Assembly (NCBI RefSeq): GCF_048128805.1
Contig: NC_136013.1
Location: 4,760,602-4,824,601, forward strand
Direction: 5' to 3'
DNA: 64,000 bases
Source: Centroberyx gerrardi
Lineage: Eukaryota; Chordata; Actinopteri; Beryciformes; Berycidae
Within the stretch, counting starts at the first letter, position 1; every line of letters begins with the position of its first letter. The position numbers and the translations under genes were made by a program. Below, one piece after another: positions 1 through 11,540 of the stretch. Under the pieces are notes generated by a model. It was not told where the DNA came from, searched no databases, and saw only the letters and a list, made by a program, of their open reading frames with translations.

Positions 1-73
1 TTAAAGTGGGATTTCCTGTTGTTGTTTACATCTGTACTGATCCTGAACTTACTTAACCTGCTGCCTCAAACAG

Positions 74-205
74 ACCTCAGATGACCAGGAGAGTGTGAGG
101 TCCTGTCTGCCTCCAGAGCGACTGATGGGAGGAATAGAGCCGGTTAATGTTGCCGCTGCTGCTGTGAGTGATGAAGAGCTGAATCCTGCAACAACTCACA
201 TGTGA
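74..205 (+). CDS. Possible 3'-terminal coding exon of an unidentified gene, partial
   Basis: A CAG acceptor ends at base 73 and is preceded by possible branch-point sequence. An open frame of 43 codons follows, ending in TGA at 203-205, with an AATAAA at 214-219 nine bases after the stop. The predicted tail is acidic (it starts TSDDQESVRSC and ends DEELNPATTHM) and has no domain I recognise. The acceptor, frame, stop and poly(A) signal together suit a last exon of a + strand gene lying mostly left of the window, but the pyrimidine tract is weak and a 43-codon open frame can arise by chance. No function is proposed. Confidence 0.3.
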   Translation, partial: TSDDQESVRSCLPPERLMGGIEPVNVAAAAVSDEELNPATTHM

Positions 206-740
206 GAAAAATCAATAAATAGTGAAGAATTTCCCCCTCGCTGTTCTGAGGAAAGTGGGGCCGCCTTCACTGAATATCTAGGCTTTATAGTATATCCCAG
301 GTCTATTCATTGACAAACAGTTGGCTAATTTACACTCGGTAATGGAATTTATCTTTCCACCTATCCCTCCAATGGTAGATGCAGACATACATTTTCCAAT
401 ATACCTGCATTTCCTAAGACAGACCAGAGTGCAGGTTTGTAAGCGAAGCAGCAAGAGGCTCCCTGCCTTGCTCATGGGCACTTCTGCACTGTAGTTGGGC
501 AAAATATACATCCTCCAGTATAGCTCAAATACGAAATACACCAGGGAGAGATATTGTTCACAAGACATTTTTTATTTTGATTCAAAAGATTTGTGTTCCG
601 ATCAGCTCTAGTAAACTTGGGGAAAGCATATATATCTTCTCCTGGCCCGAAGATATCTTTATATATTACAGTGGCTCTCATATGACAAACCAGTGAATTT
701 GTGAGCCTACTGGCCACTGCATCAGATGGACTATTTTTAC

Positions 741-1322
741 TTTTTTTTACCGTTATTTATCCAGTTTTACTGAGCATGCATGTTTTCTTCCAGCAGGCAG
801 TTTTCTTCCACCTGGCCCACCCAAGGTTTATAAAAAAAATTTCCCCTAACATGGTTTTTCTTGGGAGTTTTTCCTTATACGCTTGTAGGGTCTAAGGCTG
901 GTGGAGGCAGGTATTTTAGGCTATGTAGAATAGGCAGGCTGTTATGTCTTGCTAGAATCTGCTTTTGTGTGTCTTGTGCTTTTCCTGATGTTGACTATTG
1001 ATTGTAGGCTCATTCCCTGTAGAGTCCTTTGAGATATGCATGTGATAAAGGGCTATAGAACGAAACAAACTTAAACTTCAGCAGCTGCTTCACATTCATC
1101 CAGTTACAGACCTTCATACCTGGGAGCTGCCTATAAGTCACTGGAGCAGCTGGAGGCAGAGTGCCTTGCTCAAGAGCACCAGGGTGGTTGTTGGAGGAGG
1201 GGAGAGCATCACTCGTTCACTTTCCCTGCCCAGATTTCCCCAGCTGCTCCGAGGATTCAAAACCGACAGCCTTCCAGTTAGAAGCCCGCGTCTCTAACCT
1301 TTGGGCTGCTGCCGCCCACATA
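741..1322 (-). mobile_element. tRNA-derived SINE, minus orientation, split by a LINE fragment
   Basis: Read on the minus strand from about 1322, the sequence has a tRNA-like head (AAAGGTTAGAGACGCGGGC, then a GGTTTTGAATCC-like B box). It continues with the body motif CTCTTGAGCAAGGCACT and, after an interruption at about 795-1080, a tail resembling GATAAATAACGG. The same order is seen in copies near 16.1, 56.7 and 58.7 kb, which supports the assignment. Ends are approximate. Confidence 0.7.
800..1080 (+). mobile_element. 3' end of an L2-type LINE inserted in a SINE
   Basis: The block contains a TTTTTCTTGGGAGTTTTTCC segment and ends in GTCCTTTGAGATATGCATGTG, then a GGGCTATA region. This resembles the 3' UTR of L2/Maui-type LINEs common in fish (recalled). 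A second copy of the terminal part lies at 26875-26965. It separates the tail from the body of the surrounding SINE. No coding part remains. Confidence 0.55.
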
Positions 1323-3329
1323 CGGCATGAAATACTATTTATGGGTCGATTTGGGCTGACAGACAAATGCTTCTCTTTGTTCTTGGGGATTTCTTGGTGG
1401 GTATTTTGACAGAGGCACTTGAGATTTTCCACTCAGGTAAAGACTGAGTAAACAGACCGGCTCTGAAGTGGCGACCAAAGGAGAGAGAGCAGCCACATGG
1501 TCCTCCATCAAAGTTGAAGTGCAGTGAGTGTTTTTACATCAGTAGTGAAGAAGTAGCTGAAAAGACGGGTAATGCAGCCAGCATTATTAAGGCATTTCTC
1601 CTCCCAACATCAATAATACTTTCTTCCCCTGGTCAAACTCAGCTCCCTCCTCTCTCATCTCCTCCCACCTGAAACTCTCTCTTCTCACTGTCAAAAACTC
1701 CCTCCTCTAATACTGAATTCATCCTTTACTCTGTCTGTCCTCCACTTGGCTTATCTCCTCTTCCAAAACTAATATACCTGCATCACTATACACATATTTA
1801 ATATTCACAGCACACAGAGAGATACTGAATGACCAGAAAAAGGTTTTACTCTCTTGGCTTTTGGACTGTAATATTAAACATCATGCGTAGCAAATATTTT
1901 GACTTCCACTCAGTCAGGTTATCACCGTCCTCAAAATTGAATTTGTTCCTAAATTTAAATTGCCCATTGTGGCCGTATAGATATCATGAATCTGTCAATA
2001 ACTTTTGATGGGAGAAGAATCTAAGAGGAGGCAATAATGAGGTTTGAGAATGAATTTGTTTTGGAGCGGGTAAGAAACCGGGTTTTGATGGGCGAGTCGA
2101 GGGTTTTGTCAGTTCAAAGAAACCAAGTTTAGGAGACGAAAACAAAGGGAGTTTGGGAGGAAATTGGCTCTAGTGAAAGAATCCTTATTTCAAAGAGCGA
2201 GTTTTCTCAGTGGAAAGCAAAACATTTTATTGTTGCCAAGAGGGAGTTTTGGAAGCAGAACGAGGTGATTTTGCCAGAGGAATGAAGCAGGTTTTATGGG
2301 TAAATGTCCTAAAATCCTCACTGTATCCAATGAGGAGCAGGACATGCAGCGACTCCTCCACCTGTCACGGTTGAGTTACATCCAGACCTGCATCAAACAG
2401 CATTTACAAATAATTCTAAATGTTTGTTTTAACCTGCTTGGACTCCCAGATGGGTGGGGTGCTTACCAATGAATGCCAGAAACTTTTTGAGTAAATGTAG
2501 TATTGCACAACTTATCTGATGCTATCTGGATTATCCTGATGCAGCAAACCACACACAGTGCTCTAAGTCTATTTAAAGGACTAAAAAATAATAACTAACA
2601 AAACTATTTGACCAGGGTCTGATTATGTGCGTGGTAACTGGCCTGATTGACAGGTCTGCTATTTTCCCACTTAGAGAGGCGAGTATCATTTGTATACATG
2701 TGACCTTAACTACACTGCAAGTCCATGTCTGTAGATACAAATCCTCGCACTGCATCCATGCAAATCAAAGTGCAGGGAGTGTGTATGGTTGGCCGACTTG
2801 GTTTGCACATGTTATCAGGGCTCAGTGACATTTCACCCACACAGCAGCGAGTTATGATGGACGTTTGATAATCTGGTAACACCCGGATAGACTGAAGTAG
2901 TTTTTTTTTTGTTGTCTTTTCTAATATTTCATCTTCTCTTCCCCGAATTCCCATTCCTGTAAACACAAGTCTTCATGTTTGCTTTCAGAAACAGTGAATA
3001 TGGGACTACAGCCACCAGCTGAAGCCTGCAGCGCCATCTGTTGGGCATCACTGGTAACTGCAGTTAGAAATTTGACTCGTCACTCCTGTTTGGAGAGGCA
3101 GAGTCATCCTACAGGCAGACATCTCTCTTTACGTCAGACTCACTGAGACTTGAAGACCTTTTCCATGCTTTGGAGGCTAATATGGTGCACATCGCCTATT
3201 ATTTTCCAATGCGACACAAGCCTATATGGGGCAGTGAGGCTGCCTGACACCTCTTGACGTCCCCTAATCGCATGAGGGGACAAAACCTATTCCAGAGTCA
3301 TAAAGGCATCTTAGAGGCTCTAAACGAGG

Positions 3330-3560
3330 GGCTGAAATCTTTAGCAATATTTTTTGCCAAACTAATCTGTCTAATTAAGTTATTATCCCCGCCAATCAAG
3401 AGGAGAACAGAGAGATTTCTATAGAGCGAGATGAACCCCGAGCTTAGGACCTCATCAAAGGCAGATTCCTCAGCTATTCCTCATCTATTCTGGGAGCAGA
3501 GCTGTCAATCATCTCCTCATCAGCCGCAAAGATTCATATCAGAGGCCTGAGGCTGGCACC
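3330..3560. other. Repeat-free complex block, candidate conserved non-coding element
   Basis: No open frame or repeat similarity within the window. It has homeodomain-type cores (TAATTAAG near 3373) in otherwise non-simple sequence. Calling it conserved is a guess, since conservation cannot be seen from one genome. Confidence 0.25.
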
Positions 3561-3627
3561 GACAGCTGTTACATAACCACAGCTAATCCACCTTGTAAGA
3601 TGGAGCGCTGTGATTGAACACACACGT

Positions 3628-3628
<1 letters not shown>

Positions 3629-3659
<31 letters not shown>
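3629..3659. repeat. (CA)n microsatellite
   Basis: Uninterrupted CA dinucleotide run of about 15 units. Confidence 0.95.
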
Positions 3660-3661
<2 letters not shown>

Positions 3662-3989
3662 GTAGACAATAAGGGACACCAGCTGCCACACAGGCCACTT
3701 TCTATGGGGCCAAGAGAAACAGACAGAGCCGGCCTGAGATGGATCCAGTTCAAGCACCAAAGTGCAAATGGCCTACTTAGAGTTTAAACTGGGTAATTAG
3801 ATACCTAATCAGGGCTCACATTCTCAGCCCTGCTGGACGTAATGAAATGCCCGGCTCCTGTCCTTCTACGTGACACGCCAGAGTCACAGGGGCACCGCAG
3901 CTGTGACGGCCCAGACTGCAAAACATACATACATGTCACATCGAAACATGTCAAGAGATGTGTTTTAAAAAGAATCCGTCAAGAACTCC

Positions 3990-4066
3990 AAATCCAAAAG
4001 AGGCCAACTGATGCAAGAAAAGTACTGACAACTTCACTTTTGCATCAGTTGGCCTCTTTTGGATTT
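3990..4066. repeat. 77-nt perfect-stem inverted repeat (hairpin)
   Basis: Arms 3990-4016 and 4040-4066 are perfectly complementary over 27 bp, separated by a 23-nt loop. The arm core is GAGGCCAACTGATGCAA on the left and its reverse complement on the right. Such a stem could be a microRNA-type precursor or the remnant of a short palindromic transposon. No known family is recognised. Confidence 0.8.
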
Positions 4067-4539
4067 CTTCCTTTTTATTTTCATCATCACTTTATGTTCT
4101 TGCTGGATTATTTTTGCCTATATTTTTAATCCAAGCACCTGAGACAAACATACTTTATCATTGGACTTTTCTTAGAGTACAGACATCTCTCACTTGCTCT
4201 AAGATGATATGTTTAAAAATGTACAAAAATTGGCCAAAAATGTACTTGTACTTGTAGATAATGTTCATCTAAAATATATTCTGATATACGTTTGATATAT
4301 GTTTGATATACCTGCAGTTGTCAATGCTGCATAGGAAAAGAATGTATTTACACTGTTCAAAATATATTTAAAAGTTTTCAAATACATGTTTTTTGCCAAT
4401 TTTTGTATATTCTGGTCATAAAGCGTTGTAATTTGGTTAAAACAACAAACCGGCCAATGATCAGAATAAAGAAGATGATTGGAGCTGATTGATTGGAGCA
4501 TTTCATGTGTTGTTAAAGGACCTTTGTAGAACCATTTGA

Positions 4540-4630
4540 CCATGTTACTAAAGAGAACCTCTCTAAAAGGATTCTGCAAAGGTACAGGACCAAAGAACCA
4601 TTTTCTGGTGCTATGTAGAACCCTTTTTGT
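4540..4630. repeat. Dispersed fish repeat with repeated AGAACC motifs
   Basis: Phased copies of AGAACC-type words (AAAGAGAACC, AAAGAACCATTTTC, TAGAACCCTTTTTG) resemble a widespread fish interspersed repeat in which such motifs recur. Borders are not defined. Confidence 0.4.
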
Positions 4631-6146
4631 GAAGAGACTGTAGCGGGCCAGGTGTTTGTTTACAGCTGTGATATAATGACAAAGTCGCTGATGCTCAGTT
4701 TAGTTGAAGACAATTAGCGCACTTGAGAAATCATTAGGAAATTCAAGTTTCTACCTTCCATATGATCATCATCCTCTAAAATGTATATTATCTTCTGTGT
4801 TATTACACAGCCTGTGAGCAGCAGCTGTGGGGGGGGGGGGTGGGGGGTAGTTCTGTGAATACTGGTGATACTGGTGTTACTGGGCTTTATGTGAATCCAA
4901 ATATTTAGGCTGTGTGGAGGAGATCAGGTATCCGCCGGGGGCCCAAAGCGCCGTAATGACTTTTTATCTGGAGGGAACAGGATCATGGACACAGACTGAG
5001 CCAGAGGGTTCGGGTCAGGACAGAGGGGTGAACGGGCCAGAGTGAAATCTACAAAACCCAATGGCTCCAAATGTTTCCTAAGAAAATGTTCAATAAGCCA
5101 ATATTTCTCACTTCGTCTCTCACTGTACTCTCTGAAAACCTTGACACACCCGAGGGAGGGGGACTCCTCTGCTCTCCTTTAAAGGAATGAACCAAGTTTT
5201 GGGGAAATTGGTCAACTTACCTGTTAAGTGATGAGAACATGGACACCAAAATCATCCATGTGTCCCTGGTAGCTCTTTGGCTCCAGACAGTGCTCCATGC
5301 TAACACTTTAGCATACACTATGCTCAGTGATAGTTTTTATCCAAAGTAAGAATAGACGTTCTAGTAAAAAAAAGTTGTGTTTTTTATTACATGGCCTGTA
5401 AAATTAAATTGGCCATAAATTAAAAAAAAAAAAAAAAAGATCATTAACTCAAATTAGCTGATGTAGCCAGGTTTATTTTTGGAACTATTTCAGGTGCACA
5501 TCACCCACCACCATCACCTCCTATCCCTATGGAAACAGGGAAAGTAGTTCCTGGTAAATAAAAACAGTATGTTGTTTTTATATCATATTTTATGTGAAAT
5601 TTATCAATCTCCTTCTCAAAACTGCCAGACTTAGTCACATGTCATTTTAAATTACTTACTGTTTAGCTTTAGAGCTGCTACAAGTTCTCATTTTCTCAGT
5701 TTTGAGATAATGCTAGTCGCCTACTATCACTCAACTGAGCGTACGCTAAAGTGTTAGCATGCAGCACCGGAGGCAAAGATCTACCAGGGAAACATGGATG
5801 ATTTTGGTGTTACACAGGATTCCCTCTTCTCCCAAGATAGGCTTATAGGCCTATCTTTGACTCCAGTGCATGTTTTAGTAGTAGCAGAATCAACCCTATA
5901 CCTATACTCAGATTCAACCTCATGCATTTCTTCAGTTCAACACTTTTGCTGCCATATTTGCAGTTCTGCCTTCCTTCACCGTCCATCACTACATTGAAAA
6001 TGTATGTTTGACTTCATTAAAAGTCACTGTAAATCCAAATGGGTTAAGTATTCCAATAAAATAATCTTTATTCCAACCATGAGGCTGATATCCTAAGTAA
6101 TGTCAGCTTGGGTAGTTATGGAAATTCCAAGCAGATCTGTTAAATT

Positions 6147-6148
<2 letters not shown>

Positions 6149-6188
<40 letters not shown>
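6149..6188. repeat. (GT)n microsatellite
   Basis: Uninterrupted GT run of about 20 units. Confidence 0.95.
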
Positions 6189-6190
<2 letters not shown>

Positions 6191-6584
6191 CGTACATGAG
6201 TGTTATCCTATCTAAACAGGACCAGAGATTAATTCAGCGCCAAACCACAGAGCCAACAGAGCAGCCGACTCCCAGCCTGCCCCGCACTCTCCTGCTGCGT
6301 TCAAGTGCTCCTCGTAAAAACTGCCACTTCCGAGATGTTGTCCGCATGCACGCGCTTATGGTCAGAATAGAAATGATAACATAATGGTAAGAAAAGTAGT
6401 TTTAGTAGCACAGAACTTTTGAGACAGTTTGTATTTCAGTCTTAAAGGAATAGTTCACCCCAAAACTCACCCTCATGTCAGTGGAGACACTGGTGAAGTT
6501 TGTATGTCTACGTAACACACAGCAGTTGGCTAGCGCAGCTCCATGTCGGCATTCTCCAAAACAACTGAAGTGGCTGGGGATTGG

Positions 6585-7084
6585 TAGCCTGGTGAGACCA
6601 TCCTGATCACGTGACCTCACATTTTGTTTCGCTCCACGGATCAGTCTGGACTTCCAGCCGCCCACATCGATTTCAGTGGGCGGGAGTACTTGCCTTGACA
6701 GACAAACTCCTTCAGCCAATCAGCGAATCCAAATTCAAATCCAGTCGGAAGAACGGCGAAAACGTCTTTTCCGCCGAGAAACTCCGCTAGTGCATACTCT
6801 TGTTCTTGTTTAATTGTTGTTATTGAGTCTATTTCTGCAATAACTGCACTTACGGCTGTGTTTACTCTACTAACGTTAACGTTAACGCTCGTTGCTTCGG
6901 GAGACGCCATTGCTGTTTTGCCAGCGGCGGCCTGTATTTCACGTCATCAACTACGACGCAGTCCCTGATTGGCCCGGTTACATTGTAATTTCAGGAAATC
7001 GATGTGGGCGGCTAGAAGTCCAGACTGATCCGTGGAGCGAAACAGAATGTGAGGTCACGTGATCAGGATGGTCTTACCAGGCTA
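6585..7084. mobile_element. 500-bp non-autonomous DNA transposon with about 90-bp TIRs and 9-bp TSDs (MuDR-like)
   Basis: Left and right ends are inverted copies starting TAGCCTGGTGAGACCATCC. They run about 90 bp with roughly three mismatches. The 9-bp direct repeat GGGGATTGG flanks it exactly at 6576-6584 and 7085-7093. Long TIRs and a 9-bp duplication suit Mutator-like (MuDR) elements better than hAT (8 bp). The interior contains a minus-strand helicase-like fragment (6641-6910). No transposase is present. Confidence 0.8.
6641..6910 (-). pseudogene. Helicase-like coding fragment inside the MuDR-like element
   Basis: An 89-codon minus-strand frame contains IKQEQEYALAEFLGGKDVF followed directly by AVLPTGF. 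This resembles the start of a RecQ-type helicase motor (Q-motif region followed by the Walker A loop, normally PTGxGKS). The GKS part is absent: after PTGF the reading continues EFGFADW. The frame then runs into the transposon's terminal repeat, so the piece cannot be a functional helicase. It is most simply a fragment of a larger transposon-associated or captured helicase gene. The resemblance is by eye, over about 26 residues. Confidence 0.45.
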
Positions 7085-9401
7085 GGGGATTGGTTCCAAA
7101 AAGGGCAAAAAATTACCATAAAATTACTCCAAACAGCTTGTGCAGCATAGTCCAAGTGTGCTGATGCCAAACGATCACACTGTGAGTCCAAAATATCTAT
7201 ATTTATATTTGTATTTAGCACAATTCTTCCCTAAAACCGTTTCTTACTGTAAGTCTTCACTAAAAAGTTTTGATTTGTCACTTCCAACAAGTTTTCCTGC
7301 CAGTGACAACCATGGAAGTATTATATAATCAACACTAGACACCAGAATTGGGCAAACGTGTGTAGTTCTAAATTAGGCGGGATGAGATGCTCTTCTCTGT
7401 TGCAGCACTACTTTGTGATTTAGGCTGATAAGACAATCTGTGTTTTATGTAAAAATCGTACCTATAGTGTAGCTTTAATCAAAGGGTGAAAATAGAAACA
7501 TGCAACAATACTAATTGTTTACAGAGAATACATAGCCTAAGCAATAACATAAAGCAGCCTACATCACTTTTATCATCAATACTGACACAACTTCCATGCT
7601 ATTCTCTATTTTTCCCACACCACATAAACATCACATCTTGGCAACTCGGGTATCATAGAAAATGTCCACATTTTCTCAGATATATTTACCACTTTGTTGG
7701 GTCCTTCAAGTGCGCTGAACTCTAAATTCCCGACAGCACCTGAAGGCAGCATCTGTCCTCCGGACGCGCGCCGCCTCGGCGCAGCCAACACTTGTCCTGA
7801 ACAGCTGGCAGAAAGCGGCGTGTTTTTCTTTCTGGGCTTAATAATACGGTGTTGGTTTACCAGCTCTGGGGATGTGGGCTCTCCCTTTGTAACGCTTAAC
7901 CAGGAGCTTAGTGGTCTTTGTCCGATTTATATTTTAATTATCTGCTAAACTGCGGTGGAGGGCCGTGTGGGAAAGCGCGGCGGTCTGACCTCAGGACCTG
8001 TCAATCATTCAGTAAGGAGGAGGATTTTACATTCATGTGCAGCAGCATGAACAGCGTTGTCTATGGATACCTGGTTATCTTTTTGACTCATAAATAGAGG
8101 AATATCTTATGTTTTAGTATTTCAAATATACATTATTCAGTCAAGGCCCATATTTCCCTTCTGATAGTAGAAGGACTAAACTCAAAAGTTAAATGATTCT
8201 GTGCACAAGATCCTCTTAATGAGGCATTTGTTCTACTAAAATATTGACTTTGTTTGGTTTCTAATGTAAATACCTACAAATCAGCAGCAAATGGTGATCT
8301 AATATAGTCTTACAGCCTATTAGCTATCAGTACCATCAGTATAAGTTTGTATTTGACGCCATCTGTTGGCGATGTAATCCATCCCAGTCGTCTGCACTCA
8401 AAAAGCAGGATGCATGTTCTCAAGGATGTTTTTCATTCAGGGGAAGAGGAAATCTTAATTTTATCACATGTCAAAATGTCGTCAAATTCTTTAAAAAGCA
8501 TCAGCATCCCATTTCTGAAGTGCGGACCACACTACTTAATTTTCCAGCTTCCAGATTGAATCCATGCAAAAGCTCTGAGCTCTATAGTAAATTTTGGTTT
8601 TGTTAACTATTATCGCAATTTTTGAAAATGTAATTTTAATCTTCTTCTTCTTCGTCTGAGGTCTGAAGTGCTTGTAAAATACTAAGCGGGCATTTCCTCT
8701 TTAAAAATCCCCTCCTTCCCCTTTGCTGGTCTTGGAGGAACTTAAGGTGATGACTATTTTTTTCCCCAGGACGGGTATTTATCATGTTTTTCCTAGATAA
8801 AGTGTTTTGGAATAAAACACTTCATTAAAAGCACTTCATTCATATAAAGTAAGATGTCCAACATTTGAAAAGAGTGACAGCTACTGTAAGACAATGATCG
8901 ATAAAACAAAATTAGAACTATGATTGCACTTTTTAATGGATTGTAGATACAGTAGGCTAATTTAAGATCTTGGTTGACTAAATGAAAACACTTTTACAGA
9001 CTAGATCCTCCATATTTTAGAGATATTGAAGTATTAACTTCAGGTAATGACTTTTATTTCTAAAACCAATAGCATTTTAGCATATTAACTCTTCATTTGT
9101 CTTATTCAAACGACTTTTTTCATTCCCTCTCCTTCTTTTCCTCTCACTTAATACTTTTACTTAACACTTTTCTGTCCCCCAGGAAGACTATAGCAGTCAT
9201 CTCAGTGGCAGCTAATACAGATCATAATAAAAAAAAAACAAGTGAAAAAAGAAAGACACAAAATGCTTCACACAATCTGCATTTCTCAACGGCTCCCAAC
9301 TCAAAGGAAACCCTCTCCTGCTGTCTGTTTGTGATGAATACTAAGTAACGGCCAGATGATTTGTCCTTGTGTTTGTCCTCCTCTGATACTTCCTCTCTCG
9401 G

Positions 9402-9403
<2 letters not shown>

Positions 9404-9437
<34 letters not shown>
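9404..9437. repeat. (CA)n microsatellite
   Basis: CA run of about 17 units. Confidence 0.95.
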
Positions 9438-9441
<4 letters not shown>

Positions 9442-9574
9442 GAAGAGGCTAATCTGCTCTGAATGAAGACATCCAGTCACAGCGAGAAACACTCAGACAT
9501 GTGTGCTATTGTCCCTGAGTCAATACAGGCTCATCACCTCTTATATCAGCAGTGAGAATGTTTCCAAAATGCTA

Positions 9575-9928
9575 TAGGGGAGAGCGGGGCAAGTTGTCAC
9601 ATGGGTAAGTTGGGATTTATTTCGGAAATGAAATATTTTAGAGGCAAAAGTCCAATTACACAAATGTTTACTTTCCTAATAAGAGGTTACCTATGTTGAA
9701 TACAAACACTCTAACATAAAAACGTGGGGTAAGTTGTCACACGTTGTCAAGTGGCATTTCATCAGTAATCACTTTTGCTTCCAGTAAATTATTCAAAATG
9801 TAACTGCCATTTTTTAGAGAAGATCTTAATCTGGTTATGAAAATATATATTGTATCTCAATAGTAAGGCACTCCGGAGAAATACACCAATGAGTAAAAAA
9901 GTGTGACAACATGCCCTGGTCTCCCCTA
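9575..9928. mobile_element. About 350-bp MITE with GGGGAGA...GTTGTCAC ends
   Basis: The left end GGGGAGAGCGGGGCAAGTTG and the right end, read in reverse complement (GGGGAGACCAGGGCATGTTG), form an inverted repeat of about 25-29 bp that continues into TCACA. TA flanks both sides (9575-9576 and 9927-9928), compatible with a Tc1/mariner-type target. A second internal GGGGTAAGTTGTCACAC occurs near 9725. No transposase frame. Confidence 0.65.
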
Positions 9929-10456
9929 TTAGCGTTCAAAGGCTGAGTCGAAGGCCTTCCTTGGCCAATTACTGATTCTGATTTGTTTCTTTCATTTCTT
10001 TAACCTTTATTTAGTCCATGTGGCCTTCAACAGTCTCTTTTCCAAGGGAGACTCTGGCCAAGACGGCAGTGTAACGCTGCATTATAAATAGAACGAGAAA
10101 GAAAGAGAGATAAAGGAAGAGAGGAGAGACAGACGAGCCTCCCTGTAGTCTTTAAGGGATTGAACTAATACAGTGGAACAAAAGAGAGAGGGAGATCCAA
10201 GTGGGCCGAGTGGTTTGAGTTTAACGGACCCCGTCGACGGGGCCCTGCGCCTGTTTGATGTCCCCGGGGAACGGAGAAATCATGTAAGCCCCCTGTAATT
10301 TACTGTTTGGGGTTGCCGGGGTAGGGCTAATTCCCATGAGCCTCTGCTCCCAGTGTTTTTATAAAGTCAGGATTTGTAAAGCTGCTCTCGTTGACCCCCT
10401 GCAGATGGGACAGAAAAGCACCGTGCTCCCCCTCAAGACCCTGCATGTGTGTGTAT

Positions 10457-10458
<2 letters not shown>

Positions 10459-10527
<69 letters not shown>
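10459..10527. repeat. (GT)n microsatellite, long
   Basis: About 34 uninterrupted GT units; the longest dinucleotide GT run in the window. Confidence 0.95.
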
Positions 10528-10529
<2 letters not shown>

Positions 10530-10621
10530 AGATACTTAAATGCCTGGAGAAGAGGGCATTTTTTTGGAAACACTTCACAAATATGGTATTAAAATGTTAT
10601 TAGGTGTCTACAAAGTTTTCT

Positions 10622-11117
10622 TTCTTAAAGTAATAATCGATGACATTTTAATATAAATGAATGTTTGTTGTGCTACTCTCTATCTCCGGTTGATAGCCTA
10701 CAACAGAGTAGTGATTCAACCTACTCAGTTCATAAAGCTTTTCCATTTTCTGTTCTAAACAGCCGGTGTCTGGTAGGTCTTTCCTGGGAAAAATCCTCTG
10801 CCGCACAGGAAGTGGTGCGTTTTATGTTTCCAGCAGCAGCAGCAACAGCGGTTTGTTTGTAATAAACAGAAGAAGAACTGGGTAGTTAGCATGAGCAGCG
10901 ATAGCCACCATGGCTGAACAGACAAAGAAAAGAGCGCCACCTACAGAAACTCAAACTTCACCAACAGAAAATTAAAGGAAAAAGACGTCACAGTCCCGCC
11001 CACACTGTTTGATTGACAGTTGATCTTTGGGAAGTGCAGTGCAGAAACACCAAACACCAAAGATGGAGACAAAATAAGTAAAAAAAAAAAAAAATCTCAC
11101 AGATTACCACTTAAAGC
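10622..11117. mobile_element. MITE copy 1 of a two-copy family
   Basis: Ends CTTAAAGTAATAATC and, on the other strand, GCTTTAAGTGGTAATC. The internal sequence is near-identical to 29331-29757 over about 400 bp, including GGGAAAAATCCTCTG, GAACTGGGTAGTTAGCATGA and GCGCCACCTACAGAAACTC. Non-coding. Confidence 0.7.
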
Positions 11118-11419
11118 ACTTTAATTACCATTTTTAGCAATTTGGTGTCTGATAGAAGGAGAAGGTCATTCATTACGAGGCTTTCAAATTCAATATTAAC
11201 TCACAGGTTGTAACCGATGGTCACTGCGATAATATTTGCACTGGTTTTACTAACTAGTGATTTCTGTGTTGCACAGTCAAATATTTTTGGCTAACATTCA
11301 TTACTCCCAGAAAATCAAGTCTTCCCCCAAACCAACTGTTCAACTGACATGAGTTAATGAAAGTCCAGCATGAATACTAATATTTTTGACCATTTTCTTG
11401 CCAAAAAGCTACAAGGATT

Positions 11420-11540
11420 CAGTGTCTCCTCCAGAAGTTTATTCTTGGCAGGATGGAAAAGTCCCTGAAACCACGTTTAGATCATTACGGGACACTAAAA
11501 CTCTCCACTGAAACCCATACAAGTGAACTCATGTTAGTTT
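11420..11540 (+). repeat. Dispersed repeat, copy 1
   Basis: Shares GGCAGGATGGAAAAG and GGGACACTAAAACTCTCCA with copies near 15.6, 52.7 and 61.0 kb. Probably a MITE fragment. Confidence 0.6.

Larger units (their letters stand above)
6444..7478. mobile_element. Older MITE region hosting a younger insertion
   Basis: The left part begins AAAGGAATAGTTCACCCC, the same terminal motif as the element in mavs intron 2 (36233-36704). The right part (about 7375-7478) matches the 3' half of the element at 58671-59110, ending in TAGTGTAGCTTTAA. The 500-bp element 6585-7084 sits inside it. This may be one composite or two adjoining old elements; its right border is uncertain. Confidence 0.5.
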
